A DNA stretch of 25,134 bases, from contig CAYTFZ010000029.1 of assembly GCA_964437215.1 (NCBI GenBank), positions 1-25,134 on the forward strand. Direction: 5' to 3'. A program made the translations under genes and the position numbers. This document shows, piece after piece, positions 23,883 to 25,134 of this stretch. The notes under the pieces were generated by a model, which saw only the letters and a list, made by a program, of their open reading frames with translations, was not told the DNA's origin and ran no database searches. Each line of letters opens with the position of its first letter. Position 1 is the first letter of the stretch. This DNA is from JAAYAN01 sp964437215. Its GTDB lineage: Bacteria; Bacteroidota; Ignavibacteria; Ignavibacteriales; Melioribacteraceae.

Positions 23883-23930
23883 CTGTCAGCGTGCGACCCT
23901 GACAGCCAGGGAAATCCTGCCGGGAGGATT
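23883..23930. repeat. Two hairpins between repeat copy 1 and the tandem-HTH gene
   Basis: CTGTCAG (23883-23889) pairs with CTGACAG (23899-23905) around 9 bases, and AATCCT (23913-23918) pairs with AGGATT (23925-23930) around 6 bases. The loop of the first (CGACCCTGA context) looks like a decayed version of the CGTACCCTGA found in copy 1. No T tract follows on either strand, so these look like part of a structured repeat more than a terminator, though they may slow transcription at the 3' end of the HTH gene. Confidence 0.5.
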
Positions 23931-23934
23931 ATTG

Positions 23935-24990
23935 TTACTTGGTCGAATTTTGTTTTACTTGAAAATACCAGCCTTGTGTTTGCCCGTAATGACGTACTGA
24001 ATATTCTCCTTTGCCTAATTTTTCTGCAATTTCTTTTAGCGGTATTTTACCCCTGTTTGCATTAATAAAATCGTGTTCGGCTTGCGAAAACGGTTTCCTT
24101 TTTTCGAAAAGCATACTCCTGCGGGCAAATGTGATTACTTGGCTTTCGGTAATTCCTAATTGAGCGGCTAATTCTTTATTCTTTATTTTTCTATAATGTT
24201 TTCTTATAAAATCCATTTGTTCCTTTGTTAACATATTTGTCACATCTTTACGTCCTTTCCACCCGTTTTTTTTAGCAATTGTTCTTATTGCCATTTCTGT
24301 TCTTCCAAGTTTATTTGCAATTTCAATTGCTGCAATATTTTGATAATTATTCTTTATATAATCAAGATCCTCATCTGTATAAAATGCCGCTCTTTTTGGC
24401 GCTATCTTAAGTTTCGTGGCAGTATCTCTAACAGCTTGTATAGTAACGCCAAATTTTTTTGCTATTTCCCGCGTGGGTATTTTTTTGTAATTTCTTCTCA
24501 AAAAACTTTTCATTTCAGGCGTCCATCTATGCATCTCTAATTTTTTCAGATTTAGAAACCTTAAACGCGCTCCAATTTGTAACCTGCTTCTATTTAATAT
24601 TATCCCAATATCTTTCAATTTCATTTTCATATAGTTCTTCTCAATGAAATTGTCTTCTGCATTTGTCCAGTATCTTATAATATGCTCACGCAAACCAAGC
24701 CTGTATGCTCTGCCCGTCACCGCCTGTTTTGAGCGCGATAAAACTTTGCCAATTTCGCCCGGGCGTTTTTTACCGTACCAGTGCATTAAATATTCATCAT
24801 CATCCGCGGTCCATTTGCCGCGGTTAAAACCATAAATATTTAATTGCGAAAGCTTAATCTTTACAGCTGTTACACTTCTTTTAAGTTTAGCAGCCATATA
24901 TTGCGGGCTTTCACTTTTATAACGCCTTTTAATATAACTTATTTCCTCAGCGCTCCATCTATATGTTGCCGGTTTGCTTTTCGTTGTCAT
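23935..24990 (-). CDS. Protein of seven tandem Myb/homeodomain-like HTH repeats
   Basis: 351-residue basic protein built almost wholly of seven similar units of about 48 residues, starting near 11, 59, 107, 155, 203, 253 and 300. Each unit begins with an aromatic or hydrophobic residue plus S/T (W12, W60, W108, W156, Y204, L254, F301), then acidic residues, a helix ending near ..YI/FI, a segment like IAxKLxRS, and a last helix like xAVxxxAxxLGL: the pattern of Myb/SANT-like or homeodomain-like three-helix DNA-binding folds. No catalytic domain, signal peptide or membrane segment. It presumably binds a long DNA site. ATG at 24990 has no close ribosome site but lies 2 bases after the stop of a short frame, so reinitiation is possible. 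It is bracketed by the 31-bp repeats. Confidence 0.85.
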   Translation of the reverse strand: MTTKSKPATYRWSAEEISYIKRRYKSESPQYMAAKLKRSVTAVKIKLSQLNIYGFNRGKWTADDDEYLMHWYGKKRPGEIGKVLSRSKQAVTGRAYRLGLREHIIRYWTNAEDNFIEKNYMKMKLKDIGIILNRSRLQIGARLRFLNLKKLEMHRWTPEMKSFLRRNYKKIPTREIAKKFGVTIQAVRDTATKLKIAPKRAAFYTDEDLDYIKNNYQNIAAIEIANKLGRTEMAIRTIAKKNGWKGRKDVTNMLTKEQMDFIRKHYRKIKNKELAAQLGITESQVITFARRSMLFEKRKPFSQAEHDFINANRGKIPLKEIAEKLGKGEYSVRHYGQTQGWYFQVKQNSTK

Positions 24991-24992
24991 TT

Positions 24993-25091
24993 TTAAAATA
25001 ATTTCCCGTTAATATATTCCATTGCCTTCGTTTCATCCTCTTAAATTGCTATTTCAACAGCTCTTTTTGCAGCTTCCAATAATTGCTCGCT
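24993..25091 (-). pseudogene. C-terminal remnant of an unknown gene with an in-frame stop
   Basis: Reading the minus strand from next to repeat copy 2, one frame gives SEQLLEAAKRAVEIAI, then TAA (25043-25041), then in the same frame EDETKAMEYINGKLF and TAA (24995-24993). Both parts look like ordinary helical protein, and the upstream part runs straight into the repeat, where the frame meets a TGA. It may be the tail of a gene truncated by the repeat and broken by a point mutation. The distal part also holds a nine-codon ORF (ATG at 25022, AAGG site) ending 2 bases before the tandem-HTH start. Too short for firm assignment. Confidence 0.3.
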
Positions 25092-25122
25092 ATGTGTCCT
25101 CGGGGGTCAGAGTCGTACCCTG
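25092..25122 (+). repeat. 31-bp GC-rich direct repeat, copy 2
   Basis: Same orientation as copy 1, 1261 bp away start to start, with spacer CAGAG in place of AAAAA. Together the two copies enclose the tandem-HTH gene and the gene remnant. The right side continues GC-rich to the end of the window, so the element may extend further. Confidence 0.85.
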
Positions 25123-25134
25123 GCAGCGGGATAA

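Noticed and set aside
23883..23930. Reading the two hairpins as an intrinsic terminator for the HTH gene or the MATE gene
   Set aside because: No T tract follows either stem on either strand; they fit better as part of the GC-rich repeat element.
23831..25122. Calling the repeat-bracketed segment an insertion sequence
   Set aside because: There is no transposase or integrase in it, the repeats are direct and not terminal inverted, and the HTH protein has no catalytic motif.
1..25134. tRNA, rRNA, riboswitch or CRISPR features
   Set aside because: No cloverleaf-like block with a TTCRA arm, no rRNA-like stretch, no long conserved leader structure and no regularly spaced short repeats were seen on reading both strands; this is by eye and not a covariance search.

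Overview
The window is AT-rich and densely coding, and fits a member of the Bacteroidota/Ignavibacteriota (Ignavibacteria-Chlorobi) lineage. The best clue is the 286-residue housekeeping sigma factor, which lacks region 1.1 and reads almost word for word like the Bacteroidota-type primary sigma. A 7TM-anchored PP2C-type phosphatase and an Allochromatium/Chlorobium-type 2[4Fe-4S] ferredoxin agree with this. Many genes have clear AGGAG-like ribosome binding sites and several start with TTG or GTG, which points to the Ignavibacteria/Chlorobi side more than to Bacteroidia or Flavobacteriia. No tRNA, rRNA, CRISPR array or transposase gene was seen.

Layout. (1) 26-6155, minus strand: a tripartite efflux operon read tetR -> periplasmic adaptor lipoprotein -> RND pump -> TolC-like outer membrane channel, with repeated TATTCGAC boxes in front of tetR and of the adaptor gene. 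(2) 6276-7925, minus: pgi. (3) 7964-13541, minus: a five-gene acyl-CoA block read etfB -> etfA -> acyl-CoA dehydrogenase -> carboxyltransferase -> biotin carrier protein, closed by a strong hairpin terminator. Its EtfB/EtfA carry the residues typical of bifurcating-type ETFs. (4) 13771-16892, plus: a 7TM SpoIIE-like phosphatase with altered metal-site residues, then rpoD, closed by a bidirectional terminator. (5) 16941-19965: the ferredoxin, a 66-residue protein, a secreted LIM-zinc/DA1-like metallopeptidase and a PAS histidine kinase. (6) 20076-21788, plus: a second etfB-etfA pair, of the canonical type. (7) 21793-23807: the pseudouridine synthase RluE (minus) and a MATE exporter (plus). (8) 23831-25134: a protein made of seven tandem 48-residue Myb/homeodomain-like helix-turn-helix repeats, bracketed by two copies of a 31-bp GC-rich direct repeat, with the broken end of another reading frame next to it.

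How the parts fit: the two ETFs probably serve different electron routes. One is tied to the acyl-CoA dehydrogenase in its operon; the other has no dehydrogenase in the window. The acyl-CoA block has carboxyltransferase and biotin carrier subunits but no biotin carboxylase here. The most novel-looking loci are the tandem-HTH gene with its flanking repeats and the exported LIM-DA1 protein, whose known relatives are plant growth regulators.
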